From Diplonema papillatum (taxonomy: Eukaryota > Euglenozoa > Diplonemea > Diplonemida > Diplonemidae), in the NCBI GenBank assembly GCA_030068145.1, contig JAPJBO010000155.1, positions 248,001 to 312,000 on the forward strand: DNA of 64,000 nucleotides, read 5' to 3'. Under the pieces are notes generated by a model that was given only the letters and a program-made list of their open reading frames with translations, was not told the origin of the DNA and searched no databases. The position numbers and the translations under genes are program-made. Below, one piece after another: positions 41,321-55,305 of the stretch. How positions within the stretch are numbered: position 1 is the stretch's first letter; the number at the start of each line of letters is the position of its first letter.

Positions 41321-43150
41321 GTCATGGGCGCGGTGCGAGCCTTGTCATAGATGATGATTGTTGCACCGATGGTGGCGCAGCCGGGGGCGTTCTGACCGAC
41401 GGGCGAGACCGCCTGGCAGGCGTGTGTCGACACGATGTGTCGCGGGCTCTCCTTCTCTTGGCAATAGCCCACCTTATGGCGGCGGCTAGCATCTTGACGG
41501 AGAATCTCAACTCCCACTGAAAGGATACAATTTCTTTATATTGAGGTGGTGGTAATCAATGGGGGCACACCTGCAGTCTTGGTTAAAAGCGATGCACCTG
41601 GCCTGTGTGCTCCATTTCGACATCCTGTGTTTTCCCCTTCGGTCGCTCGCCTTGGCACCCTCCCCCCAACAACACCTACCCGGCCCTCCACTTTTCCCTC
41701 CCTACCTGTGGATGGATGCGAGCATGATGGTGTAAACAGCTCGCACTACTGGCAGGATCATCAGGTTTCTTGTCACTCAAACCAGACTGGACCGAGGATA
41801 ATCTGACGAACCCCAGAGATTGTATCGTGTCAAGCCTAGATTGATGCATGATCATTCTATTCATTCTGCAGCTTTCAAAGGGGCAGTCCTCGATCGTATC
41901 TCTACGACCGATAGCTTTTCTCGATCGTCTTTTCTTGTATTTCACCATCGTGTCTTCCCGATTACCTTGACCATTGATCGGGTGTACCTCCTCGGGTCCG
42001 ACGCCCTGAGCACAGAACCCAGTTTCTCTGGGTTTGGAGATGCCCGTTGGTTACATAGACCGTGCATATCCCTTGCACACAGCATCGTACTTAGCCAGAA
42101 TCCTTCTGCCCCTGTTTTGGCATCGTCTCATGTTGCTTCTAACGTGTGCGAGGCCATTTCTCTTCGCTGCCTCAGCACAGAGTGTTGCCCGTCCTCGGGA
42201 TCGATTCTCTCGACTCGTTTCGTGGGTCTCTCAACCCATGTTCTTCCATGCGCAATCATTCACGGCGAACGCATGCTTTTTGGGCACCACAGCTTCACAG
42301 CAATCCGGATGCGTACCAGGCCTTGGGCTAGGGCAGCTAAGAAGACCCCACACCCTCTGCTCCTGCACTGCCTGCGCCTTGCACATACAGACGCCATTTG
42401 CCTGCAGCCACTCGTGCGCGACCAGGGCTTTAGCTTGGTGTCCGGCACATTCTCCAAATTTTGACCGCTAACGGCTTTTGCGTCCTCACTCAGGAAAGAG
42501 CTCAACACGGCGCGACGCGACGTGCCTTCACGACAATGCTGGGCCCTGAGCGCCTCGGATTGCACACTGGCCACCTCTGCCGGGAGCCTGGAGTGACGAT
42601 GCAGTGCCATTCATTTTTCTTCGTTTTCCCCGCCGGCTTTTCCAAATTTAGACCGACAGTCCAAATGTGGATACAGAAGCTAGTCCCCTGGCGCAACGCG
42701 CGCCCTTCGGCGTGTCTTCCAGGCGCTACGGCAAAGGGCAAGGGAACGAACGCGTTGGAATTGCGTGCTTTATTTTTATTGGAGAGTAATCGGCTGCGTG
42801 ACGTGGATGAGAGATGGCGGGATACGAGGCGCAACGCCGCAGCAAGCAACCTCTGTTCGAAGTGAACAAGAAAGGCGCGTGCGGCGGTTGTGCCGTGTCC
42901 CAGTTTTTTTAGAGTGAACGTTTGCTTGAAACTCCGGGGTTTTAAAGTCTCCGGGTGACCTTGGTCGTTATGGGAAGATATCCTTTGTGCTCTGAGTGTC
43001 GTAAGAGTGGTGGTTACACGAGGTAAGAGGATCGGTGGGTGCCTTGGTTGTTGGTCATTGGTGGTTTCGGCCATTGTCCACATACCTTACATACACGGTA
43101 GGATGGTGCCGCAGTAGGTGACTCTTTTGTTAGTACAAACAACCTTGCGG
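41321..43150. other. No supported gene
   Basis: A 214-codon plus-strand frame (41820-42464) has no recognisable domain. 42240-42295 resembles 27255-27310. 42910-42965 is the CCGGGGTTTTAAAGTCTCCG family also at 30340 and 61765. Confidence 0.4.
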
Positions 43151-43154
43151 GTTG

Positions 43155-43300
43155 CCGTACAGGGTATTGTTTGAAAGGCTAAAAAGACGTGGGCGGCGTG
43201 TTTTGGTGGTTGATCGGAATTCCTAACCTGCAAATGAAACAGGGGAAAAACAAGTGGGAAAACGATCAACTGGCACGTGCAAACAAAAACGTGCCCCCCC
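43155..43300 (-). repeat. Dispersed family A, reverse copy
   Basis: Read on minus: GTGCCAGTTGATCG, TTTTCCCACTTG, CCCTGTTTCATTTGCAGG, TTAGGAATTCCGATCAACC, ACACGCCGCCCACGTCTTT. Confidence 0.8.
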
Positions 43301-43464
43301 GAACAACAAAGAAAGCGAAAGATAAAAGAGAGGGAACATGCGGGAGATGAATGATGGCGCGCCCGCTAACCTGTTAGATGATCTCAACGTGCGGAACGGA
43401 GACCCCAGGAGGAGGGCGCGAGGTGTAATGGTGAACAAGCCGGACATGTTTAGTTTTCTTCTTT

Positions 43465-43770
43465 CCCGGTACCAGGGAAAGCCTGCTGCACGGGAGCCAA
43501 GCTTCACGTGTGCGGCGGTACTGCAGAGCCACGGGCCTACGGGTCAAGTGGCTACCGATTTCCCAACTCAAGGCATCAACACGTGGCGCACCTTAGGGCT
43601 TGGCGCTCGCGATGAACACAAGCTCGTCAAGACGGTCAGACACAGGGCAGAGCGGACGGGGTTGTGGCACTGTGCTGACTGTGCTGCCTCCGACTCAAGC
43701 TTTGCAAGCCGTGGTTGACCGTCACGTTCCTGGACCCGGTGCGGGTTTTTTTCTTTTTCCTTTTCTTCTT
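43465..43770 (+). repeat. Dispersed family C copy with pyrimidine tail
   Basis: Starts CCCGGTACCAGGGAAAGC and ends GTTCCTGGACCCGGTGCGGG followed by TTTTTTCTTTTTCC. Confidence 0.85.
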
Positions 43771-44150
43771 TCTTCCTCGTAGCATACTACGGTGATTACC
43801 ACGCATGCTAAGCCGACGTCAACGTGTGGGCAGGAGGCGGAGCAAGCTTTTAACGTACGAATTCCGAGATTCGTACTTCTCTGCGTTCTTCGGCGCTTCG
43901 CGTTGACGCTTGAGCTGTGCGGCTTCTGAGTAAGACGGACTACTCACTGGATTTGACTTGCTGCTGTTATCATATTTTCGGCTTCTTGCTCGTTATCCTT
44001 GAGACCGAGACTTTCATCAGTATTACAAATGGCAAGATTCGCTGCGTGCTCGAATCAACCGGAGTTGACCACCACGCCCTGTGACAAATCATCATCTTCA
44101 CTGGTTCTGCCAATGAGAACTTTTCCGGGAAACAGTCCTGAGCAGAAGTT
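43771..44150. other. No gene seen
   Basis: Leads into the tandem array; no domain or repeat family recognised. Confidence 0.35.
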
Positions 44151-45640
44151 ACCGCGCTGATTCTGCCAATCCGACCTTTTCCGAGAGAGCGGGAGCTTTC
44201 AGACGTACGCGTACGAATGCCACAATATTCGTACTCATGAGCTTTCTTCAGGCGCGTCCCCGGGCTGACCCCAGCGTTGCGGAGGCTGCTGCTGCGATCT
44301 GATGACTTCGGCGGTTTGCCTTCTCATGAACAAACCGCCGCACGCTATCAAGGAGTTGACCATCATCAGCAACCTTGTGAGAATTTGCATGCGTTGCTTC
44401 TGCCACTTTCCGGGCGACAGAAGAGAGAGAGGGAGGGCCCAAAAGACCTCAGACTGTTTTCGTGAGCTATCCAGGAGCTATCAGACGTACGCGTACGAAT
44501 GCCACAATATTCGTACTCATGAGCTTTCTTCAGGCGCGTCCCCGGGCTGACCCCAGCGTTGCGGAGGCTGCTTCTGCGATCTGATGACTTTGGCGGTTTG
44601 CCTTCTCAAAAACAAACCGCCGCACGCTATCAACCGGAGTTGACCAACCTTGTGACAATTATCATGTTCACTGTTTCTGCCAAGGCGATCTTTCCGGGAT
44701 CGACAGTGGTCAGAAAGAGAGCAGTCACGCCATAGCAGACCCGGGACCTCGCCTGCATGTGTTCGCTTAGTCATCGTTACCGCGCTGTCAATCCGACCTT
44801 TTCCGAGAAAGCAGGAGCTTTCAGACGTACGCGCGCCAAGATTCGTACTCCGTCGGGCGGCGAGATGCGGGGCGGGGTGTCGCCAGCGCCCGTGCTCGAG
44901 CGCGTTGCGGAGGATGCTGCTGCGATCTGATGGCTTCGGCGGTTTGCCTTCTCAAGAACAAACCGTCGCACGCTGTGCGACAACCAACCGGAGTTGACCA
45001 ACAATCACCAACCTTGTGACAATTATCATCTTCACTGTTTCTGCGATCTTTTCCGGGATCGACAGTGGTGGCAGAGAGAGGGAGAGAGAGCAGTCACGCC
45101 ACAGCAGGCCCGGGACCTCATCGTTACCGCGCTGCCAATCCGACCTTTTTTCCGAGAACGCAGGAGCTGTCAGACGTACGCGTACGAATGCCAAGATTCG
45201 TACTCCTCAGCTTTCTTCTTCAGGCGCGTCCCCGGGCTGACCCCGGCTACGTCGGGCGGCGAGATGCGGGGCGGGGGCGTCGCCAGCGGGCCCGTGCTCG
45301 AGCTGGCGCTCGCGCTGCGGAGGCTGCTGCTGCGATCTGATGGCTTCGCGGTTTGCCTTCTCAAGAACAAACCGCCGCACGCGATCAACCGGAGTTGACC
45401 ATCAATCAGCAACCTTGTGACATTAGCATCTGCACTGTTTCTGCCGCTGCGACCTTTCCGGGCGACGGAAGAGAGAGAGGGAGACAAAGGATCTCAGACC
45501 CTTTTTCGTGAGCTATTCAGGAGCTATATCAGACGTACGCGTACGAATGCCAAGATTCGTACTCCTCAGCTTTCTTCTTCAGGCGCGTCCCCGGGCTGAC
45601 TCCGGCTACGTCGGGCGGCGAGATGCGGGGCGGGGGCGTC
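44150..45640 (-). repeat. Tandem array of about five 290-360-bp units derived from a gene 3' end
   Basis: The shared stop-codon landmark TCAGACGTACGCG occurs near 44192, 44480, 44821, 45169 and 45529, followed by CTTTCTTCAGGCGCGTCCCC in most units. Each unit includes the last codons of the gene at 45529-45909 plus its 3' flank. GTACGAAT....ATTCGTAC forms a hairpin over the final codons. Confidence 0.85.
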
Positions 45641-45909
45641 GCCATGCTCGAGCTGGCGCTCGCGTTGCGGAGGCTGCTGCTGCTGCGGGCGGAGTACAGC
45701 CGCGAGGAGGACGCCTCTCGCGAGCCAGAAGACCGGGGCGCGTCGTCTTCGGTGAGCTCCACGATGCGCGTCACCTTCTCGAACACAAGCCGCCGGCCTG
45801 CCCTGTGCACCCTCGGTGTCGGCGTCTGCGAGATGAGCCTCTGCATCTCATCCATCTCCACAGGCTCCGTGCAAGGATCCGAGTAGCGAGCATCTGGCGT
45901 CATGCTCAT
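45529..45909 (-). CDS. Unknown Ser/Arg-rich protein, C-terminal exon
   Basis: About 126 codons from ATG 45909 (MSMTPDARYSDP) to TGA 45529. It contains a plausible folded stretch HRAGRRLVFEKVTRIVEL, then an acidic patch and a Ser-rich region, and ends AEEYESWHSYAYV. The frame stays open upstream to about 46002, so an earlier exon may exist. No family is recognised. The C-terminal 40-50 codons are repeated upstream in sequence (downstream in gene sense) in the tandem array; the 45169 copy preserves the same residues including the stop. Confidence 0.55.
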   Translation of the reverse strand: MSMTPDARYSDPCTEPVEMDEMQRLISQTPTPRVHRAGRRLVFEKVTRIVELTEDDAPRSSGSREASSSRLYSARSSSSLRNASASSSMATPPPRISPPDVAGVSPGTRLKKKAEEYESWHSYAYV

Positions 45910-46039
45910 GCCCAGTTTTCCTAAGGACAGCGACCGTGTTTCTCTGACCGGCGTACTCGGCTGTGTGTTTGTGTACGTGCACAAGCTGGTCGAGTTGCGC
46001 AAGCTCTTAGAGGCTGCCTTGTGCTTCCTTCGAAGGAGG

Positions 46040-46930
46040 CTAGAGGGGGAGGAATAGTTGAGTTGCAGCTCTTGACAAAGATAGATGGAAAAAAGAAGGT
46101 GTTTTTATTCTTCGCTTCTTCTCACGAACGGGGGGGTCGGTCCTGCTTTTGGCTTTTGTAGGTTCTCCCGACTCCCCAATTCGTGGTCAGCTGCAGTATT
46201 GGCATACTTTCAAAAACAAAACAACTACAAAGTGGGTCTTTTTGGTTGAACGCTTACCCCCGCCGCTGAACCCAGATTCACCTGTGTTTCGTGTGGGCTA
46301 CAGCACATTTACCTCCTTTGATATTTTGCAGCTGGCAGCCTCCTCAAGTATTTCCTACAAAGCAGGTGCTTATACAAAAATACTCGAGGGGCTGCCATGT
46401 GCTTACTTCGAAGGAGGCTAGAGGGGGAGAAATGTGAAAACGGGGTTTTGCCTAGAGGCTTTTCGTGTTATTTTGCAAATGCTTTGAGCTATATTTGTGT
46501 CTGTGCTCTCAGTCGTCTTCTTAACCATGGTTGGGATGGACAATACGACTACAAAACGGGTCTTTTTTGTTGAACGCTTACGCGCTTTTCTTTTTTTGGC
46601 AGCTGGCAGCCTCCTCAAGTATTTCCTACAAAGCAGGTGCTTATACAAAAGAATATCGTATCCACGGGTGCTCGCTGGAAGAGAAATACTCGAGGGGCTG
46701 CCTTGTGCTTACTTCGAAGGAGGCTAGAGGGGGAGAAACAATACAACTACAAAATGGGTCTTTTTTGTTGAACGCTTACGCCCGCCACTAAACCCAGATT
46801 CACCTGTGTTTCGTGTGGGCTACAGCACATTTACCTCCTTTGATCTTTTGCAGCTGGCAGCCTCCTCAAGTATTTCCTACAAAGCAGGTGCTTATACAAA
46901 AAAGAAAACGGAGAAGAAGTAAAACTTGAC
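46040..46930 (+). repeat. Cluster of three family B copies and one family F copy
   Basis: Family B cores lie at 46218-46435, 46540-46740 (lacking the CAGATTTACCTGTG middle) and 46685-46905. Family F lies at 46430-46530. Family B starts (GAAATACTCGAGGGGCTGCC) follow directly on the previous copy's end, so the unit is tandem here. Confidence 0.85.
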
Positions 46931-47110
46931 AGAGAATCCAACACTAGGCGAGTGTGCTTTTTATTTTCCGCAGGTGGGGGTGAATGGGGAGGACGCCTGG
47001 AGGCTGTTGTCACTGTGTTTTCCCCATCAGTTCACCTGCACAAGTCTTCCAGCGAGGAGCCACACTTCGAGTCAATATTCCCAAAAGTGCTTCAGTACTG
47101 ACAAAAGAAA
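46931..47110. other. No gene seen
   Basis: Short interval before family H; no recognised content. Confidence 0.3.
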
Positions 47111-47114
47111 AACG

Positions 47115-47325
47115 AGAGAGAGAGAGAGAGAGAGAGACGAGTTAGAGTACAGGGACCATCTCTCCGGGGAGTTTCCGGTCTCCTCACTTCTCTTCGCACT
47201 GCTACGGCGGGCGTAAGTCGCTCCGGAGGCGCGCTGCAGGTTGCGGCTCTGCTACAGTGAGTGGCGGCACCGGAGTTGGTGCTGCAGCGGGCGCTCTGGC
47301 CGGCGGGCGAGCTCGTCTCGCGGGG
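47115..47325 (+). repeat. Dispersed family H copy
   Basis: Starts with (GA)n, then CGAGTTAGAGTACAGGGACC and ends GAGCTCGTCTCGCGGGG. It matches 62620-62825 almost throughout. Confidence 0.85.
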
Positions 47326-47349
47326 GGAAAAACGACAGATGAGCCACAC

Positions 47350-48215
47350 CAGCGAAATCGGGGATGGAGGCGCCGTCAGGACGTCGCTGCGGGAACACGC
47401 CAGGGCGGCGGCCAGCGCGGCCCTGATTTCGTCGTCTTCGCCGCCGTTCTTCGCGGCGCCCGGCTTGCCGCCCTTCGTCGCGGGCCTCGCCGCCTCGCTC
47501 TCGGCGCTGGCTTCGAGCGGCAGGAGCGTCGGCATTCCCTTGTCGGAAGACTCCGACGCGATCGATTCCACGTCACTCAGATCCGAAGTCCTATGCGACA
47601 GGTCCGCGGAGTTCGCCCGGCTTGCCGGCACCCCCGTGGGGTTGTGCTGGCGGCCGCCTGTCTGACGCTCAGTCCCCGGGGAAAGGGGACGCGTGTACAG
47701 TCCGTACGGGTCTGAACCGCTTTGGGGGCACAGGTCGTTCGGGAACTCGTGCGGCGCGTAAGGAACGGCTGCCTGAAACGCTCCGGTTTGCGGCATCGCG
47801 TACGCGGGAAACGAAGGGGCAAACGCGGTCGGGCAGTACGCGGGATTGTACATCCCCGCCGTGCCCGCAGCGGGGTTCCAGAACGCGGCGTCCTGCCACC
47901 CGGGGAACCCCGCGCCGCCGCCGGCCAGCGCCAGGTTCGAGAGCACCAGCGCGCTGTATTCGATCGGCAGCTGGCCGTACGTCGGAAGCGCCCCGCCGGC
48001 GTCGAAGTCTTGCCCCGCGCAAGGGTACGGGCGGACGAACGCGGGGGGCGCCATGCCCCCCACGGGCATCTGCGCTTGCTGCCTGAACCCGTCTGCCACG
48101 CCGCCGGGCAACTGCGCTTGGCCGAAGGACATCCCCACATCAGGCATCATCTGCCCCTGGCCGTATGCCTGCGCCATTCCAGCCATTTGCGCCTGGCCAA
48201 ACGCCGGTGAAAAAT
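47350..48215 (-). CDS. Pro/Gly/Gln/Ala-rich protein, internal exon (partial)
   Basis: The frame runs between a possible acceptor (ACACACAG before 48215) and a possible donor (CTG before GTGTGGCTC, 47349). It encodes about 285 residues: FGQAQMAGMAQAYGQGQMM, further Met/Gln/Gly/Pro-rich sequence with spaced aromatic residues, then a Ser/Asp stretch (SDLSDVESIASESSDKG) and EIRAALAAALACSRS. This is typical of the disordered tail of RNA-binding or transcriptional regulators, but no folded domain is present and the class is a guess. The frame beyond the donor enters family H repeat and is not expected to be coding. Confidence 0.55.
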
Positions 48216-48261
48216 CTGTGTGTTGGTGTTGATTTCAAACACGGACCAAGGAGTCTAACAC

Positions 48262-49262
48262 GTGTGCGAGGCTTAGGCATACATCCGATCCGACTCGTAT
48301 GCGAGAATAATTCTCGCATTCTCGCATGAAATTCTCGCATATTCTCGCATGCAAGAATGATACGAGTGAAATGCGAGAATGTGTAAACCACTGAAAACCC
48401 ATGTATTTGACCCGTATTCGAGGCTCCGACAGGAATACCAAGCGAAGAACCGAAATAAGGCTACTTTGCAGCTGGCACTGTGTCTTGCTTTCAGGACACA
48501 ATACGTCGCCGACAACAACTCTGGTTGCTCCATGGTATTGCTTTCAACAACAAGTGCTCCGCCCGCCACTGTGCCTGCAACTTCTCCAGCTGCGGCTTCT
48601 TGTGTTATTTTCTACGATTTCCTCTGCCATAGCTCGTTTCGTGAAGCTGGCGGCTAACGTTCAGTTGCCGCTGACCTTTTTCTTTGGAGGCACCGGCTTT
48701 TTGAATAATTGACCTCGGGGCCGCCTTTGCAGGTGCGTTAGTGGGTTACAGGCTTTCTGGATGTCTACGGTTCGCAGGTACCTCAACCACGAGCCCTTGG
48801 AATCCAGCGAGCCCAGCGACAGCAAGTCAAGGAGACCTAACCACAAATAACGTTAAACGCACAAGCAAATTCGGTTCCCGAGTTCCCAAACAGCTTTGAA
48901 AGTCTGCATCCACGAACAACCGAAACGAACTGTGGCAGTGAAGGCAAGGAAAGGAAAGTTCACTACACAGAGGAAGCAGCAGCTGGAGAAGTTGGGAGGC
49001 CCAGTGGCGGCAAAATGCGCCGCGGAAGCCTCGGAGACGACTAAAAAACTAACTACTAAAACGTCGATTCCTGCCGGTTTCTCATGTGTTCCAGCATCCC
49101 GTACAGTGAGTTATCTCATTCTCCATATTCTCGCACGTGCGAGAATACGCGAGAAGCATGCGAGAATTGCGAGAATATGCGAGAATTTTGCGAGAATCGG
49201 GGCCGCGACCCCCCGATACGAGAATATGCGAGAATACGAGTCGGATCGGATGTATGCTTAGG
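48262..49262. mobile_element. 1.0-kb element with about 30-bp inverted ends and GCGAGAAT repeats
   Basis: CTTAGGCATACATCCGATCC at the left and its complement GGATCGGATGTATGCTTAGG at the right are inverted copies that continue with CGACTCGTAT. Inside each end are arrays of GCGAGAATATGCGAGAAT-type motifs. The middle has no transposase. It is likely a non-autonomous DNA transposon or foldback element; no clear target duplication was found. Confidence 0.75.
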
Positions 49263-49480
49263 GTGTCAAACCCACAAGCCGCACTGAAAGGGAGATGTGC
49301 CAATCCTTGAGCACGCTCGTCCCCGATCCTGATTTACTGGAAAGGGATTTGAGTTAAATTCAACGAGAATTACTTCTGTTTGTGTCGAATTGCGAAGCCC
49401 ACGAAGGCTTACTCCAGGTTAAGTAAAGGGGGGGGGTCGAATAATAACAGTTATTCGACACACGTCTGGTTGTCCAAAAA
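49263..49480. other. Intergenic, no gene seen
   Basis: Separates the inverted-end element from the polyglutamine gene's stop codon. Confidence 0.4.
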
Positions 49481-52300
<2,820 letters not shown>

Positions 52301-52304
52301 CTAG

Positions 52305-52970
52305 CTTTGGTGCCATCCATAGGACACGTACTTGGGAGTACTTGGGTAGTTCAGGGGAAGTACAGGATATGCGATGAGCTCAGAGACCGCCGATTCTTTC
52401 TGTTACCGGGGCTCTAGAGCCATGTCCGCTAGATAATCGGGCTCGACTGCAGCACTAAGAAAGCGTGCTATATCAGTCATCAAACTTCGGTGCCATCCAT
52501 GGGACACGGGAGTACTTGGGTAGTTCAGGGGAAGTACAGGATATGCGATGAGCTCAGAGACCGCCGATTCTTTCTGTTACCGGGGCTCTAGAGCCATGCC
52601 CGCTAGATAATCGGGCTCGACTGCAGCACTAAGAAAGCGTGCTATATCAGTCATCAAACTTCGGTGCCATCCATAGGACACGGGAGTACTTGGGTAGTTC
52701 AGGGGAAGTACAGAATACGCGATGAGCTAGATATCGCCGATTCTTTCTGTTACCGAGGCTCTAGAGCCATGCCCGCTAGATAATCGGGCTCGACGACTGC
52801 AGCACTAAGAAAGCGTGCTATATCAGTCATCAACCTTCGGTGCCATCCATAGGACACGGGGGAAGTACAGAATACGCGATGACCTAGATATCGCCGATTC
52901 TTTCTGTTACCGGGGTTCTAGAACCACATAGTCTATATGTCACATAATCATGGGACTGCAGCAATAAACA
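52305..52970. repeat. Tandem repeat of about 140-180 bp, four units
   Basis: Units begin near CTTCGGTGCCATCCATAGGA (about 52310, 52488, 52666 and 52839) and include CTCTAGAGCCATGCCCGCTA and CGTGCTATATCAGTCATCAA. They occupy the 5' flank of the polyglutamine gene. Confidence 0.9.
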
Positions 52971-53270
52971 GAAGGTAGTGGGAATGGAATCGTTCCATGT
53001 TAAGGCAGACCCCGCTCGGGCTGCTTGCAACCCGATATGTTCGTCCCTTGCGGAAAAGGGACAAAAGAGCTTCGTCTGTCTTCAGGTCCGTTGCGAGTCC
53101 CAAAGCGTGTCCGTCATAGTTACTGGACACGTTGTGTTGCTGGCAAGGGCAGACCCCACGCCGACTTTGTTCTCACTGGTTGACTTGTCTCGTAGCTGAC
53201 TTCCGTCGCGCCTGTTTGATGCTAGTACGCTGTAAACTACCCACTCTAGCAGCAATAATGCATCGTTAAC
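52971..53270. other. No gene seen
   Basis: Intergenic or intronic sequence downstream (gene sense) of the exon ending at 53467. No further exon recognised. Confidence 0.35.
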
Positions 53271-53274
53271 CGAA

Positions 53275-53430
53275 GAAAAGACAGGCGCTTCGTTTTGTGT
53301 GCGCGTGCCGGTTGATCGTTTCCCACTTGTACTTGTACCCTGTGTCATTTTCAGGTAAGAAATTCTGATCAACCATCAAAACACACTGCCTGCGTCTTTT
53401 TCGCCTGCACACACACACACACACACACGA
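53275..53430 (+). repeat. Family A copy followed by (CA)n
   Basis: AAAGACAGGCGCTTCGTTTT, GTGCCGGTTGATCG, GTCATTTTCAGGTAAGAAAT, GATCAACC, TGCCTGCGTCTTTTTCGCC, then about ten CA units (53408-53428). Confidence 0.85.
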
Positions 53431-53466
53431 CACGGTAGAAGGAAGGTGACGAGCGGGCAAGCATAC

Positions 53467-54752
53467 CTCCAACCTTTTCCTTTCCCGGTCGCTGATAGAG
53501 ACCTTAGGTGGCTTGCTTCGCGGGGGCCCAGGGCCCGCCAGCCGGACGAGTATCCGGCGCGGGGCGACCGCTCGGCGGGGGTGTCGGCGGCCCCCGCGAC
53601 GGCGGTGAGCCTCACCTTCGGCAGCGCCCGCGCGTTGAACGGCGGGGGCCGGTACAGGGCGCGGCGGCGGCCGTCCGCCGGCGGCGGCGGCGGCGGGGTT
53701 TCCGCTGCTGCCGCTGCTGCTGCTGCCGCTGCTGGCGCAGTGCCCACCAAACCTCCCGAAGGAGCGGATTCCCAGTGCAGCGTTTCTGTCACGTCTGCAC
53801 ACAGCGCGTTGTTTGCGAGGCGGCTCGGTACCCTATCGATCGAGGCAACCGTCGCGGCTTCACACCCGGACGGGAGCGCCGCAGATAATTCTTCGGCGCA
53901 AACCTCCTCTGGCGCAGCGCCGCCCACCCCCTCTGCCCAGGCGCCGGTTGTGAGAACCACCAGGTCGTCCAACGGTGACGATTGCTCGCCGAGCGCCCGG
54001 TCGACGGCCATAAAGCCCCCCCTGCTGGTTGTTATCCCGCGCGGGTGGAACAGGCGCACGCGCTGGCCGCCGTCTCCCGCGGGAGACACGCCGAGGTTGA
54101 CGTCCGACGGCGAAGCGAACCTCAGGGCATCCAGGTCCTCTTCGGCGATGCTCTTGATTTCGAGACAAGGCGTCGCTAGGGACGCCTCGTATTCACGGGG
54201 GGACAACTGGTTCACGTGGACGTACACTCCGAACAGCTCCACGTACGTAGCGTCCCAGTACCGTCGGCTCACCAGCTCAGCGGCGAGGGCGTGCGACGTT
54301 ACCTCTGCGTAGATGATGGGCACGAAGACGCAGCAGGGGCTTGTGCCCTTTGGGCGGGACCTCTGCGAGTGGAAGACGCGGAGGGTGCCGGACTTCAGCG
54401 GGAAGTCGATCCTCGACAGCAGCACGAGCGCCTCTTCGATGGAGAGCATGTCGCGGCGGGGCCAGCCGCACACGTGGATCATCACGACGCGGCTGTTCCT
54501 CTCGCTGAGCTTGCCTATCGGCACGACGAACGGCACGACGTGCATCCCGGCCGGCACCGACGGCCGACGGTCCACCGCGCACCACACCACCGCCTTCTCA
54601 ATGCAGAGCATCCTCTCCACCACGACATACGTGGGTCCTGGAAGGCTGTTCATGTAACCCGCCAGCAAGCCCGAGCTCATGTGGCCCGGCACGAAGCCGA
54701 CCGAGTAATACCAGCCGAAGCCGACCTCTGCTCCGTGCAGGGCAGCTGTCAT
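53467..54752 (-). CDS. Unknown protein, 5' exon
   Basis: ATG at 54752; the exon probably ends at TGGAG before GTATGC (53466). About 428 codons. Residues 1-230 look folded, with hydrophobic strands (YVVVERMLCIEKAVVWC, VVMIHVCGWPRRD, CVFVPIIYAEVTSHALA); the fold may be RRM-like but I could not confirm motifs. Residues 230-330 are mixed. An Ala-then-Pro run lies near 345-360, followed by a basic, Pro-rich region. No signal peptide or membrane span. A 28-bp A-tract ends two bases before the ATG in gene sense, which is odd. A degenerate copy of part of the exon lies upstream at 54908-55036. Confidence 0.65.
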
Positions 54753-54754
54753 CG

Positions 54755-54782
54755 TTTTTTTTTTTTTTTTTTTTTTTTTTTT
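54755..54782. repeat. Poly(T)/poly(A) tract beside the start codon
   Basis: 28 T on the plus strand, i.e. A28 directly upstream of ATG 54752 in gene sense. Confidence 0.95.
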
Positions 54783-54907
54783 GCGAGGTGCTTTTCTTTT
54801 CGGGCTTTCGCGCAGTCCGTTACCTGGTTGTGGGGCTGCTGTCTGCGAGTTGGGGGGCTCGATTTTCTTCGGGCTTCTATTCTATTTTTTTGTTGTTGTT
54901 TCCGACG

Positions 54908-55036
54908 AGTTCAGCGGGAAGTCGATCCTTGAGCGCCTCCTCGATGGAGAGTACGTCGCGGCGGAGCCAGCCGCACACGTGGATCATGACGACGCGGCTG
55001 TTCCTCTCGCTGAGCTTGCCTATCGGCACGACGAAC
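54908..55036 (-). pseudogene. Partial duplicate of the 53467-54752 exon
   Basis: Matches 54384-54532 (the SRIDFPLKSG to VVPIGKLSERNS region) with a 12-bp loss (54410-54425 region) and substitutions. It is in the same orientation, upstream of the gene. Confidence 0.9.
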
Positions 55037-55044
55037 TAACGGCA

Positions 55045-55305
55045 TCAGCCCTCAGAATCAAAGCGAATTGCAGTGTGGTACTCAGGATCAGCCCTCAGAA
55101 TCGAAGGACGAATTGCAGTAGGGCGCACTCAGGATCAGCCCTCAGAATCAAAGCGAATTGCAGTGTGGTACACTCAGGATCAGCCCTCAGAATCGAAGGA
55201 CGAATTGCAGTAGGGCGCACTCAGGATCAGCCCTCAGAATCAAAGCGAATTGCAGTGTGGTACACTCAGGATCAGCCCTCAGAATCGAAGGACGAATTGC
55301 AGTAC
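55045..55305. repeat. 91-bp tandem repeat, three units
   Basis: Each unit is two related halves: ACTCAGGATCAGCCCTCAGA followed by ATCAAAGCGAATTGCAGTG or ATCGAAGGACGAATTGCAG. Confidence 0.95.

Noticed and set aside
41820-42464. 214-codon plus-strand frame
   Set aside because: No domain, no coding periodicity that I could judge, and it overlaps other frames of similar length.
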